NCBI GenBank assembly: GCA_963841885.1
Contig: CAWJEK010000018.1
Coordinates: 124,001 to 188,000 of the forward strand
Source of the DNA: Bog-756 sp963841885
GTDB lineage: Bacteria > Actinomycetota > Acidimicrobiia > Acidimicrobiales > RAAP-2
Direction: 5' to 3'
DNA: 64,000 nt
The translations under genes and the position numbers were made by a program. Each line of letters begins with the position of its first letter. The stretch's first letter is position 1. The notes under the pieces were generated by a model. It was not told the origin of the DNA, did no database searches, and saw nothing but the letters and a program-made list of their open reading frames with translations. This document shows, piece by piece, positions 1 through 9,053 of this stretch.

Positions 1-1
1 A

Positions 2-1048
2 TACCTCGACTACCTGTTGCGTCGCGAGCCGGTGGGGGTGGTGGGAGCCGTCGTGGCGTGGAACGTGCCCCAGGTCCTGATCGCCACCAAGCTGGCTCCG
101 GCCCTGCTGGCCGGTTGCACCGTGGTGGTCAAGGCCGCCCCGGAGGCGTCCTTGGACGCCATGCTGCTGGCGGAGGCACTCGAGGCCGCGGACCTCCCGC
201 CCGGCACCGTGTCGGTGCTGACCGGTGGCGCCGACACCGGGCGGGCCCTGGTGGCGCACCCCGGGGTGGACAAGATCGCATTCACCGGCTCGACCGCCGC
301 CGGGCGGGAGATCGGTGCCCGGTGCGGCGCCGACCTCCGCCGGTGCAGCCTCGAACTGGGCGGCAAGTCGGCGGCCATCCTGCTGGACGACGCCGACCTG
401 GCCGGTGCGGCCCACGCGCTCCGGTTCACCTCCTTCGTCAACAACGGCCAGGCCTGCGCGGCCCAGACCCGGATCCTGGCCCCCCGTTCCCGGTACGCCG
501 AGGCGGTCGACGCGGTCGCCGACCTGGCCGGGTCCCTGACGGTGGGTGATCCCCACGATCCGGCGATCAAGATCGGCCCCCTGGTGAGCCGGCGACAACG
601 CGATCGCGTGCGGGACTACATCAACTCCGGCATCGCCGACGGGGCCCGGGTGGTGGCCGGCGGTCCGGACGCCCCGGACGGCCTGCCGACCGGATGGTTC
701 GTCCGGCCCACCGTGTTCGCCGACGTCGACAACTCCATGCCCATCGCCCGCGAGGAGATCTTCGGCCCCGTCCTCTGCGTCATCCCGTACGACGACGACG
801 CCGACGCCGTGGCGCTGGCCAACGACTCGCCCTACGGACTGGCGGGATCGGTCTTCACCTCCGATCCCGAGCGGGGTCTGTCCGTGGCCCGTTCCGTCCG
901 CACCGGAACCTTCGGCATCAACGGCTACGCCCCCGATCCCCTGGCCCCCTTCGGAGGCTTCAAGGAGTCGGGCATCGGCCGCGAGTGGGGTGACCACGGA
1001 CTCGACGAGTACGTCGAGGTCAAGGCCATCAACGGATTGCCGACATGA
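2..1048 (+). CDS. Aldehyde dehydrogenase, 5' end outside window
   Basis: NAD(P)-dependent aldehyde dehydrogenase superfamily, oxidising an aldehyde to a carboxylic acid. The reading frame is open from base 2, so the N-terminus lies upstream of the window. The first visible residues (GVVGAVVAWNVP) match the coenzyme-binding region near residue 140 of a full ~480-residue enzyme. The catalytic glutamate motif LELGGKS lies near base 353 and the catalytic cysteine motif NNGQACAA near base 450. The C-terminal APFGGFKESGIGRE motif is intact. The stop TGA overlaps the ATG of the next gene (ATGA), so the two are probably translationally coupled. The substrate is unknown; the P450 and dehydrogenase neighbours suggest a catabolic role. 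Confidence 0.93.
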   Translation, partial: YLDYLLRREPVGVVGAVVAWNVPQVLIATKLAPALLAGCTVVVKAAPEASLDAMLLAEALEAADLPPGTVSVLTGGADTGRALVAHPGVDKIAFTGSTAAGREIGARCGADLRRCSLELGGKSAAILLDDADLAGAAHALRFTSFVNNGQACAAQTRILAPRSRYAEAVDAVADLAGSLTVGDPHDPAIKIGPLVSRRQRDRVRDYINSGIADGARVVAGGPDAPDGLPTGWFVRPTVFADVDNSMPIAREEIFGPVLCVIPYDDDADAVALANDSPYGLAGSVFTSDPERGLSVARSVRTGTFGINGYAPDPLAPFGGFKESGIGREWGDHGLDEYVEVKAINGLPT

Positions 1049-2163
1049 CGGCCGGCTTCGAAGCCTCCCAGGAGCACTACCCGATGTCGGGTCTCGACGA
1101 GTTCCTGATCCACAACCATCCCCACCCGGTCCGGGTGATGTGGACCTCGGACATGCAGGCCTACGAGCGCATGTGGTTCACCTCCGAGGACACCACCGGT
1201 GACCTGCTGGTCGTCGCCGGCATGGGCATCTACCCCAACCTGGGCACGGCCGAGGCGTTCGCCATCGTGAACGTGCGGGGGCGGCACACCACGGTACGGG
1301 CCCATCGCAAGCTCGGACTCGACCGCATGGACATGTCCGTCGGACCGCTCCGCTTCGAGGTGGTCGAACCGTTCCGACAGTGGCGTCTCAGTCTCGACGA
1401 CAACGAGTACGGGATCGGTTTCGACCTCTCGTGGTTCGACACCAAGCGCCCGGTCTACCGGCTCATCGGGGCGGGGATGTTCCTCGGGACCAAGCCGTTC
1501 GCCGGGGTGGCGGGGTACGACGGATTCGGTCGACAGAGCGGATGGGTCACCGCCCACGGTGAACGGTTCACCCTGGACCGGGATGTCCACCGGGGCACCC
1601 GCGACCACCACTGGGGCACGCGTGACGGCGTCGGCGGTCCGACCCTCTGGAGCGGCAACCAGCATCCCCATTCGGGCGAATGGGTCGAGTTCGAGGAGTA
1701 CGGCGTGTGGGGCGACCACATCCTCTACAACCTCGGCGACCCCCGTCGGGGCAGCGCCACCCTGCGCGGGCGTCGCCACCGGCTCCGTTTCGAGGAGGAC
1801 ACCCACCTGCTGCTCGCCGGTGAGGTCGACCTGGTCTTCGCCGACGGATCCGAGAAGACCATGACCTTCGAACGGCTCGGGAACCAGATCGCCTTCCTCC
1901 GCTGCGGCATGTACGGGGGGCCCAACGGGGGCACGCCCGACGGTGACATCTGGCACGGCATGGACGTGGGCGACGGGGTCGTGAGCGGCGAGACGTACGA
2001 CGTGAACGATCCCGACGTCCGCTCCCGGATCTGCGGACTCGACCAGCACCACGCCCGATTCGAGTGTGAGGGCGAGGTCACCTACGGGATCATCGAGCCC
2101 TACGACACCCTCTGCTACGACATGGCCTCGAGCGGGCTCGGCGGCTTTTCCCTGCTCGACTGA
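1045..2163 (+). CDS. Lipocalin-like (hydroxyneurosporene synthase-like, DUF7064/7065-type) protein
   Basis: A 372-residue soluble protein with no signal peptide or membrane segment. Motifs GIYPNLG and TRDHHWGTRDG are typical of actinobacterial proteins distantly related to the CrtC/Diels-Alderase two-lipocalin fold, often annotated as DUF7064/DUF7065. No catalytic function is established. The ATG overlaps the aldehyde dehydrogenase stop by 4 bases, so it is read as the second gene of that operon. A paralogue with the same GLYPNLG and RDHSWGVRDWW motifs is encoded at 43826-44764. The family is usually found beside lipid or steroid catabolism genes, which fits this setting. Family assignment is from motif recognition only. 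Confidence 0.7.
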   Translation: MTAGFEASQEHYPMSGLDEFLIHNHPHPVRVMWTSDMQAYERMWFTSEDTTGDLLVVAGMGIYPNLGTAEAFAIVNVRGRHTTVRAHRKLGLDRMDMSVGPLRFEVVEPFRQWRLSLDDNEYGIGFDLSWFDTKRPVYRLIGAGMFLGTKPFAGVAGYDGFGRQSGWVTAHGERFTLDRDVHRGTRDHHWGTRDGVGGPTLWSGNQHPHSGEWVEFEEYGVWGDHILYNLGDPRRGSATLRGRRHRLRFEEDTHLLLAGEVDLVFADGSEKTMTFERLGNQIAFLRCGMYGGPNGGTPDGDIWHGMDVGDGVVSGETYDVNDPDVRSRICGLDQHHARFECEGEVTYGIIEPYDTLCYDMASSGLGGFSLLD

Positions 2164-2170
2164 CCGCCGG

Positions 2171-2974
2171 TCAGGTGAAGTCGGAGCCGCCGTCGACGTT
2201 GATGTTCGCACCGGTCATGTACGTGTTGCGGGCCGAGGCGGCAAAAGCGATCACCGGTCCGATCTCCCGGGGGTCACCGGCCCGGTTCAGGTGCACGGGG
2301 TGCCCGAAATCCCGGGTGATGTAGCGCATGACGTCGTAGAGATCCTCTTCGTCGACATCGGGCAGGGTCGCCAGTGCACTCTTGAACGACTCGGAGACGA
2401 AGGTGCCGGGGCTGACCGTGTTCACGAGGATCCCTTCCGAGGCCAGCGTCATCGAGAGATTCTTCGTCAGACTCGTGAGGGCGTTCTTGGCGGCTGTGTA
2501 GGCGACCAGGGCTCCCGACTGCCGCTTGGTGGACATGGCCGAGACGTTCACGATGCGGGCCCACTCGGCCTTGCGGAGGAGGGGCAGGGCGGCACGGATG
2601 GTCCGGACCGAGCTCAGCGTGATGCCGTTGACCACGCCCAGCCATTCGGCGTCGGTGTACTCCTCGAAGCCCTTGATCCCCCCGGGGAACGGACCGGCGG
2701 CGTTGATCAACGCGTTGCAGTGACCCCAGCGCTCCCCCACCTGCGCGAAGGCGCCCTCGACGGACTCCTGGTCGAGCAGGTCGGTGGGCAGGCCGACGGC
2801 ATCGGGGGAGCCGAGGGCTCGGAGCGCCTCCACCGTCTCGTCCAGCCGGCGCGGTGTCCGGGCCAGGACGGCGACCCGTGCCCCGTCGGCGGCCATGCAG
2901 TCGGCCGCGGCCCGGCCCATACCCGTCGTGCCTCCGGCTACGACGACGACGGCGTCAGACAGGCCCAGGTCCAA
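2171..2974 (-). CDS. Short-chain dehydrogenase/reductase
   Basis: Classical SDR oxidoreductase, 267 residues with the chosen start. It has the nucleotide-binding glycine motif AGGTTGMGRAAA near the N-terminus, the NAG-equivalent stretch (INAAGPFPGG), the active-site YTAAKNAL (YxxxK) and the C-terminal NVDGG. The TTG start at 2974 is preferred over a GTG at 3019. TTG has a GGGGGAGA ribosome site four bases upstream, and the GTG lies inside an inverted repeat (3009-3032) that looks like an operator. It is the last gene of a reverse-strand run with the acyl-CoA synthetase, kinase and P450, but probably has its own promoter. It ends 7 bases from the convergent gene at 1045-2163. The substrate is not predictable. 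Confidence 0.9.
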   Translation of the reverse strand: MDLGLSDAVVVVAGGTTGMGRAAADCMAADGARVAVLARTPRRLDETVEALRALGSPDAVGLPTDLLDQESVEGAFAQVGERWGHCNALINAAGPFPGGIKGFEEYTDAEWLGVVNGITLSSVRTIRAALPLLRKAEWARIVNVSAMSTKRQSGALVAYTAAKNALTSLTKNLSMTLASEGILVNTVSPGTFVSESFKSALATLPDVDEEDLYDVMRYITRDFGHPVHLNRAGDPREIGPVIAFAASARNTYMTGANINVDGGSDFT

Positions 2975-3008
2975 TGGTCTCCCCCATGTGCGTGCGTTCC
3001 CGTCGAGT

Positions 3009-3032
3009 TTACATACCACGACGTATATGTAA
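3009..3032. promoter_or_regulatory. Candidate TetR operator upstream of the SDR gene
   Basis: Inverted repeat TTACATA-N10-TATGTAA located 35 bases before the TTG start of the SDR gene. Arm sequence and 10-base spacing match the repeat at 9018-9043 in front of a TetR gene, which suggests that regulator acts here. The match is read directly; the regulatory link is inference. Confidence 0.6.
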
Positions 3033-3130
3033 CGTACTACGGCGCCGGCCCCGTCGCCCTCGCCTGCCCTCCACCCCCGTCCGCCCCCGTCCGGCCCCGT
3101 CCGGACGACCGGCGGGCGTGGGCCGGCCCG

Positions 3131-4823
3131 TCACCGCCCGATGAGGGCGCTCCGGCCGTTGGCGACGAACTCGGCGACCATCCGTTCGATGTCGGCCCGG
3201 GTCAACGGCTCGTACCGGTCACCGCGCTCGAGCCGCTGCCACTGCGGGTCGTCGTTCTCCCAACGCTCGGCCCGTAGTGGCTTCTTGTCCGTCTTGTCGC
3301 TGGCGGTGACCGGCAGGGCGGACACCACCCGCACGAAGCGCGGGGCCCACTTGGTGCCGAGATCCGGCTGGGCGGCGAGGAAGAGGCGGAAGGCGTCAGG
3401 GTCGAAGACGGCACCGGGCGCCATCTCCAGGGTCGCCATGACCTGGTCGCCCGTCCGGGAGTCGGGCACCGGGTAGACCGCCACCCCGGTGACCCCTTCG
3501 AACCGGGCGAGGATCCGTTCGACCGGGGCGGCGGCGAAGTTCTCGCTGTCCACCCGCAACCAGTCGCCGGTGCGTCCGGCGAAATAGAAGATGCCCGTCC
3601 TCGTCGCGGTAGGCCAGGTCCCCCGACCAGTACCAGCCGTTCCGGGTCCGCTCGGCGTCGGCCTCGGGGTTGTTGTAGTACCCCTCGAAGTTGGACCGCG
3701 CCCGACGCCCCACCAGCTCGCCGATGCAGGCGTCCGCGTTCGTCAGCCTTCCGTCCCGGTCGAAGATGGCCCGGGGTAGCTCCTGCCCGCTCTCGGGGTC
3801 CACCACGGCTACGTCGTCGCGTGGGTCGGCCTTGCCCAGGGTCCCCGGCCGGGGCTCGCGCACCGGTCGGAGCACGATGGCGTTCTCACTGGAGCCGTAC
3901 CCCTCCACGATGGGGACGCCGAAGCGCTCGGTGAAGGCCGCCCGGTCCTGGGCCGACGTCTCCGGGCCGAGTACGTACAGGAGTCGGTGGTCCCGGTCGT
4001 GGTCGGTCGCCGGAGTGGCCACGATGTGGGCGACGGCACGCCCCACGCTGTTGAAGAAGGTGGCGCCGCACTCGCGCACGTCGGGCAGGAAGCTGGACGC
4101 CGAGAACCGGCGCCGCAGCGCGATGGTGGCGCCACTGGCCAGTGCGGGCAGCACCGCGGCCGACAGGGCGTTGCCATGGAAGAGCGGCATGGCCGAGTAG
4201 AGGACGTCGTCGGGGCCGAAGCCGACCCGGAAGGCGGCCCGGGCCGCCCGCCCCTGGGTCATCCGGACCGCCTTCGGGCCGCCGGTCGAGCCCGAGGTGA
4301 AGATGAGCAGGTAGAGCTGGTCCGGAGTCGGCTCGGGCGCCGCCGGGCGGACGGTACCGCCGATGGGAGGGAGGGACTCCAGCCGCTGCGTGTAGGAATC
4401 GTCGTCCACGACCAGGAGGCGCTCGGTCGCCAGTCCGAGATCCAGGTGCTCGACGAGCTCCACCTGGGTCGAGTCGGTGACCACGAGTTGGCAGTCGGCG
4501 CGGCGGATGTCGGTGGCGAGCTCGGCACCGCGACGGGTGGGATTGATGCCCACGACCACCGCACCGACCAGCGCGGCTCCGAGGAGCAGGAACAGGTACT
4601 CGGGGGTGTTCTCCAGGAGGACCCCCACATGGAACGGGCCGTCCTCGCGGAGGGAGCACAGGAGTTCGCCCCGTCGCCCGGCCTCGGCCACCACCTCGCG
4701 CCAGGTCCACACCTCCCCCTCGAACAGCAGCCCACGGCTGTCGTCGTCCTCCCGCGACCGGACCAGACGGGCGGCGGTGGCCACCGGGTCCGCGGGGGCG
4801 GTCGCCGTCGTCGAATCGCTCAC
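3131..4823 (-). CDS. Acyl-CoA synthetase (AMP-forming), frameshifted
   Basis: ANL-superfamily ligase of the FadD type that activates a carboxylic acid to its CoA thioester through an acyl-adenylate. The P-loop-like motif IFTSGSTGGPK, the VEGYGSSE motif and GWYWSGDLAYRDEDG are in the N-terminal part. ADGRT-like GRTGDWL, VDSENFAA and the C-terminal lysine region (KTDKKPL) continue in another frame. Near 3594-3596 one extra G (coding strand) breaks the frame; removing it restores a continuous ~563-residue protein. The GTG start at 4823 overlaps the stop of the kinase gene (GTGA). The intact sequence on both sides of the shift suggests a sequencing indel rather than a decayed gene. Probably acts with the P450, kinase and SDR. 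Confidence 0.88.
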
Positions 4824-5861
4824 GTCAACCGCTCGCTCAGGATGTCCAGGATCGGATTCTCCTCGATGGGCAGCATCAACGGCTCGCCGGCATCCCGGCG
4901 CAGGACGCTGATACGGGTCATCACGGCCGTACTCCGCACCATGGCGACCGTCTCGTACCACTCCAGATCACGCATCGGGCGCCCACTCAACTCCTCGAAC
5001 CTCGACACGGTCCGATCCCGATCCGGGAACCCGTCGACGCGGGTCCCGAACAGCCGGTGCATGACGACGTCGAGGCTGGTGAACCAGGCGAGGTCGTGTT
5101 CGGGCGCCCCGACCGAGGTCATGTCCCAGTCGAGGACGGCGAGCGGTGTCCCGTCGTCGTCCAACACGGCGTTCTCGAGCCGCACATCGCCCCAGAGCAG
5201 TGCCGGAGGTGGCTCGTCGGCCGGCCGGTGCTCGCGACACCACGCGAGGGCCTTGCCGAGGGCCGGGACGGGATGGCCGTCGGGTCGACCACGAGAGGTA
5301 CTCCTCCCAGAAGTCGAGCTCGGCCCCATTGTCCCGCCGGGGCACGGCGGGGCACGCATCGGGGTCGGCCCGGTGGACGGTGGCCAGCGTGGCCAGGAAC
5401 TCGTCGTGGACACGACTGCGCCGCTCCGGCTCCAACCCCGTCAGCCACCGGTCGCGGTGGGCCAGCGCACCCACGATGTGCCCCTCCACCTTGGGCATGA
5501 CGATGAACGGCGTCCCGATCCACCGGCTGTCGGTCTCGAGTTCGGGGTCGGCCACGGGCACGCCGACGTCGGCCGCCGCCTGCTGGGCCTGCCACTGCGG
5601 GACCAGATCGTAGTGCTCGAAGGTGCCGACCGTGGGGGGTGCCGACCGGACGACCAGGGCGTCCCGCCCGCGCCCCTCGCCCTCCGACCAGGACACCGCC
5701 AGGATGACGGTCTCGCTCGAGTACCCGGCGCTCGGACGGGACACGGCCTCCACGACCGGGTCGGTGAGGCCGCGCCGGCCGGTCAGCCAGCGTGCGAATC
5801 CCTCCGCCAGGGCGTCGTCGTCCCTCGATGTCGTGCCCGCCGGAGCTACCTCACCCTCCAT
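4820..5861 (-). CDS. APH-family phosphotransferase, frameshifted
   Basis: Aminoglycoside/choline-kinase-like fold phosphotransferase of about 346 residues. The C-terminal part has the catalytic-loop-like WGDVRLENAVLDD and the metal-binding VLDWDMTSVG. The N-terminal lobe (RPSAGYSSETVI) is in a different frame. One extra base near 5282-5284 (CCC on the coding strand) separates the halves; with it removed, the sequence reads WEEYLSWS through DGHPVPALGKAL. The ATG at 5861 has GGGAGG five bases upstream. In actinobacterial catabolic clusters such proteins are often misnamed resistance kinases; the position between a P450 and an acyl-CoA ligase argues for a small-molecule kinase in catabolism. The substrate is unknown. 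Confidence 0.85.
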
Positions 5862-5922
5862 CCACGCCTCCCTTCCCGATATCCGGGCCCGACGGCGGAA
5901 CGGGTCCGTCCCGAGCCGCCCG

Positions 5923-7119
5923 TCACGGAGCCAGCACGACGGGCAGGCGGCTCGCGCCCCGGACCACCGTCGACCGGACGTACTCCGGCTCGCCCACCAG
6001 TTCGTACGACGGGTAGCGGGAGAGTAACCCCTCGAAGAAGAGGCGCGCTTCGAGCCGGGCCAGCGACGCCCCGAGGCAGAGGTGCTCCCCGAAGCCGAAG
6101 GCCACATGGGTGGGGATCACCGGACGGCGGACGTCGAGCTGTCCGGCCGTCGGGCCGAAGGCGGCCTCGTCACGGTTGCCCGATGCGTACAACATGACGA
6201 GGAAATCTCCGGCGGGGACCTCCTGACCGCCTAGTTCGACGTCCACCACCGCGGTGCGACCGAAGGCCTGGATGGGCGTGACCCACCGGAGCAGCTCCTC
6301 CACCGCCGTCGCCAGCCGCGACGGGTCGGCCGCCAGGTCGGCGCGTTGCTCCGGTCGCTGGTGGAGCGCCTCCATCCCCCCGGAGATGAGCGTCCGGGTG
6401 GTCTCGTTCCCGGCCACCAGCAGGGTCAGGCAGAATCCCATGATCTCGATGCCGTTGAGCGGCCGGCCGTCGAGCTCCGCTCCCTTCAGGATCTCGAGCA
6501 GGTCGTTGCCCTCGGTGGCCGCCGAGTCGACGTGGGCCATCAGGAACTCGGCCATCTGCCCGACCTCGGGAGCCGACCCGGCGACGTCCGCCTGATCGGG
6601 CGAGGCGATGATGGCATCGGACCAACGCCGGAACACCTCGCGGTCGGCGTCCCCCACGCCGAAGAGCTCGGCGATCACGGCGATGGGGACGACGGAGGCG
6701 AGGCGCTCCACCGCGTCCACCGGCTCGTCGGGGGGAACGGCGTCCAGGGCCTCGGCCACCGTCCGTCGGATCATCCCCTCGAGGCGACCGACCGCCCTCG
6801 GGGTGAACTGACGGTTGACGATCTGGCGGTACATGGCGTGGACCGGCGGGTCGAGGTGGAGGATCGAGAAGGTGGGGAGACCACCCGACCCGTCGGAGCG
6901 CAGCGGATCGTTGATCAGTACCCCGCGTCCCGAGACGAACCGGCCGGGATCCCGGCTGATCGTGCGGATGTCGTCGTAGCGGCTCACCGCCCAGCTGCCG
7001 TCGAGCGTCCGCCGGACCGGGGCCTGCCGCCGGAGATCGGCCAACACCTCGAAGTAGTCGGGCCGGAGGTAGAAGCCGGGTTCGGTCAGATCGAGACGTA
7101 GGTCGGCCACATCGGCCAT
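5923..7119 (-). CDS. Cytochrome P450
   Basis: Haem-thiolate monooxygenase, 398 residues, a normal length for a soluble bacterial P450. The haem-ligand loop FGFGEHLCLG carries the cysteine, and the I-helix oxygen-activation motif is AGNETT. The ERR-triad arginine region (PGRFVSGRGV, FSILHLDPPVH) is also recognisable. It is first in a reverse-strand run P450 - APH kinase - acyl-CoA ligase - SDR and is divergent from the zinc alcohol dehydrogenase. The ATG at 7119 follows a GAGGAG ribosome site. The enzyme probably hydroxylates a hydrophobic substrate that the neighbouring dehydrogenases and ligase then process. CYP family and substrate cannot be assigned by eye. Confidence 0.95.
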   Translation of the reverse strand: MADVADLRLDLTEPGFYLRPDYFEVLADLRRQAPVRRTLDGSWAVSRYDDIRTISRDPGRFVSGRGVLINDPLRSDGSGGLPTFSILHLDPPVHAMYRQIVNRQFTPRAVGRLEGMIRRTVAEALDAVPPDEPVDAVERLASVVPIAVIAELFGVGDADREVFRRWSDAIIASPDQADVAGSAPEVGQMAEFLMAHVDSAATEGNDLLEILKGAELDGRPLNGIEIMGFCLTLLVAGNETTRTLISGGMEALHQRPEQRADLAADPSRLATAVEELLRWVTPIQAFGRTAVVDVELGGQEVPAGDFLVMLYASGNRDEAAFGPTAGQLDVRRPVIPTHVAFGFGEHLCLGASLARLEARLFFEGLLSRYPSYELVGEPEYVRSTVVRGASRLPVVLAP

Positions 7120-7246
7120 CGAGGCTCCTCGGGTCGGGTGACGCGGCCGGCCCCGATCGGCCCCGGCCGCTGGACGCCGAGTTTCGTACAGTGTTTAACT
7201 TCCGTCAAGCACGGCACCGCGCCAGTCGGGACCCGGAGGAGTGAGG

Positions 7247-8344
7247 ATGCGCGCCGCAGTACAGATCAAACCCGACCGACCCCTCGAGCTGCGGGACCTG
7301 TCGCCCCGTCCGTTGCGCACCACGGAGGTCCACGTCCGGATCGACGCGTCCGGCGTGTGCCACTCCGACGAGACCATCCGACGCCAGGGCATGGGGGGCC
7401 TGGCTCCCGTCATCCTCGGTCACGAGGGCTGCGGTACCGTCCTCGATGTCGGTGGCGACGTTCGGGACCTCTCCCCCGGCGACCGGGTCATCGGCGCGTT
7501 CCAGCCGGCCTGCGGATCGTGCTGGCAGTGCGTCCGGGGTCGCACGCACTTCTGTGAGCGCATCATCGACGTCGCCACCCGGGCCCACTGGAAGGACGAC
7601 GACAGCGGGCAGCGCACCTGGTCGATGAGCGGTCTCGGCACGTTCGCCGAGGAGGCGGTGGTCGACCGCATGTCGGTCGTGCCGGTCACGTCCGACCTTC
7701 CGGCCGAGCAACTGGCGCTGGTCGGGTGCGCCGCCATGACCGGTGTGGGCGCGGCGTTGAACACCGCACGGGTGGAGCCCGGATCGGTGGTCGCCGTCCT
7801 CGGCTGCGGCGGTGTGGGACAGTTCGTCGTCCAGGGTGCCCGGATCGCGGGGGCCACGAGGATCATCGCCGTCGACCCGGTCGCGACGAAGCGCGACCGG
7901 GCCCGGGTCAACGGGGCCACCGACGTCGTCGACCCGACGGCCACCGACGTCGTCGGGGCGGTGATGGACCTGACGGGCGGCCGCGGCGTCGACTACGCCT
8001 TCGAGGTGGCCATGTCGGGCCCGACCCTGCGGCAGGCGTACGACCTCTGCCGGCCGGCCGGCACCGTGGTCGCGGTGGGCATGCCACCGGTCGGGACGAC
8101 GGTCGAGTTCGACGCCTACGCACTGTTCTCCACGGAGAAGCGACTGGTGGGGTGCTACTACGGCTCCGGCCAGGTGCGGAGGGACTTCCCCCGACTGGTG
8201 GCCCTCGCCGAGGCGGGCCGCCTCGACCTGGCCGGAGCCGTCACCCGCCGGATCACCCTGGACCAGGTCAACGACGCCTTCGAGGCGATGGTCGACGGGG
8301 AGGTCATCCGATCGGTCATCGTGCCCGATGGGGCGGTGGGCTGA
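7247..8344 (+). CDS. Zinc-dependent alcohol dehydrogenase
   Basis: Medium-chain dehydrogenase of 365 residues. The catalytic zinc ligands are in GVCHSDE and GHEGCGTV, the structural zinc ligands in CGSCWQCVRGRTHFC, and the Rossmann motif is VLGCGGVGQFVVQG. Overall layout resembles the class III/mycothiol- or NDMA-linked alcohol dehydrogenases of actinobacteria. The ATG at 7247 is chosen over an in-frame GTG at 7241 because GGAGGA lies at proper distance only for the ATG. It is divergent from the P450 across a ~127-base promoter region. The downstream TetR gene begins at its stop (TGATG), so the regulator may be co-transcribed. Confidence 0.93.
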   Translation: MRAAVQIKPDRPLELRDLSPRPLRTTEVHVRIDASGVCHSDETIRRQGMGGLAPVILGHEGCGTVLDVGGDVRDLSPGDRVIGAFQPACGSCWQCVRGRTHFCERIIDVATRAHWKDDDSGQRTWSMSGLGTFAEEAVVDRMSVVPVTSDLPAEQLALVGCAAMTGVGAALNTARVEPGSVVAVLGCGGVGQFVVQGARIAGATRIIAVDPVATKRDRARVNGATDVVDPTATDVVGAVMDLTGGRGVDYAFEVAMSGPTLRQAYDLCRPAGTVVAVGMPPVGTTVEFDAYALFSTEKRLVGCYYGSGQVRRDFPRLVALAEAGRLDLAGAVTRRITLDQVNDAFEAMVDGEVIRSVIVPDGAVG

Positions 8345-8969
8345 TGGACGCCGGGTCGGGGGCGCCTCCGGCCCCGCCATCGAGCGCCACCGCGCCCGTG
8401 GCGCTACGGCGAGCTGACCCGTGACGACGTGGTCGAGGCGGGGCTCCGGCTCACCCGTCGGCGCGGCTTCTCCGACCTGAGCATGCGGAAGCTCGCCACG
8501 GAACTGGGGAGTCCGTCCATGAACGTGTACTACTACGTGCGCGACAAGAACGAACTCCTCGACCTGGTGGGGGATGCCGTGCTGGGCGAAGTCCGGCTCC
8601 CGTCGGCGGAACTCCCCTGGGAGCGCCGGCTGGTGCTCCTGTTCGAACAGGGGCGCGAGGTGCTCCTGTCCTACCCGGGGGTGGCCCAGCACCTGCTTGC
8701 GACGCCGGCAGGGGCTCCCCAATGAGATCCGCTTGTACGAGGCGGTCGAGGAGATCCTCTCCACCGGCGGCTTCGACCGCCGGGTCCGGGACCGCGCCCA
8801 GCGCCTCCTGGCGTACCTGCTGTTCGGCGCGGTCACCTCGGAGCTGGCGACGGCGGAAGCTGCCGACCGACCGGAGACCATGACGTTCGGCGACGACGAG
8901 GAGGTCTTCCATTTCGGACTCGAGCTGCTGCTCGACGGCCTCCGCGCTCACCCGGGTGGCGCCGGTTGA
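8344..8969 (+). CDS. TetR-family regulator, frameshifted
   Basis: TetR/AcrR-type repressor with a helix-turn-helix in FSDLSMRKLATELGSPSMNVYYYVRDK, followed by a C-terminal ligand-binding part that ends in FGLELLLDGLRAHPGG. An extra G in the GGGG at 8711-8714 splits the coding sequence. The N-terminus also seems shifted: the ATG at 8344 overlaps the dehydrogenase stop but reaches the frame of RYGELTRDDVVEAG only after another single-base shift between 8344 and 8402. The alternative is an internal GTG at 8429. It probably controls the adjoining alcohol dehydrogenase or P450 genes. No clear operator was found in their shared promoter region. Confidence 0.8.
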
Positions 8970-9017
8970 CCATCCGGCGGGATGCCGGAGCCGGGCGGCG
9001 GCCGCCGGATCCGGACA

Positions 9018-9043
9018 TTTACATGTTGTCCACTTCATGTAAA
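9018..9043. promoter_or_regulatory. Perfect inverted repeat upstream of TetR gene (operator)
   Basis: TTTACATG-N10-CATGTAAA, perfect 8-base arms, ending 10 bases before the GTG start of the TetR gene at 9054. The position predicts autoregulation. A near copy with the same 10-base spacer stands at 3009-3032 before the SDR gene. Confidence 0.75.
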
Positions 9044-9053
9044 GATCCCGACC

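Noticed and set aside
925..2211. Long minus-strand open frame (428 codons) opposite the lipocalin-like gene
   Set aside because: It is the low-stop antisense frame of a GC-rich gene. Its protein is compositionally odd (Val, Gly, Glu, Pro) with no domain, while the plus-strand frame has conserved motifs.
4820..5861. Calling the APH-family kinase an aminoglycoside resistance gene
   Set aside because: Its position in a P450/acyl-CoA ligase operon points to catabolism, and family similarity alone does not show drug phosphorylation.
3987..6197. 736-codon plus-strand frame across the ligase, kinase and P450 genes
   Set aside because: It is antisense to three conserved genes and has Arg/Gly/Pro-rich composition typical of GC-rich shadow frames.
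7120..7246. Search for an operator in the P450/alcohol dehydrogenase divergent promoter
   Set aside because: An AT-richer stretch around GTACAGTGTTTAAC is visible, but it has no convincing inverted repeat and no match to the other operators.
7205..8881. 558-codon minus-strand frame opposite the alcohol dehydrogenase and TetR
   Set aside because: It spans two real genes and an intergenic promoter on the other strand and shows no recognisable motif.
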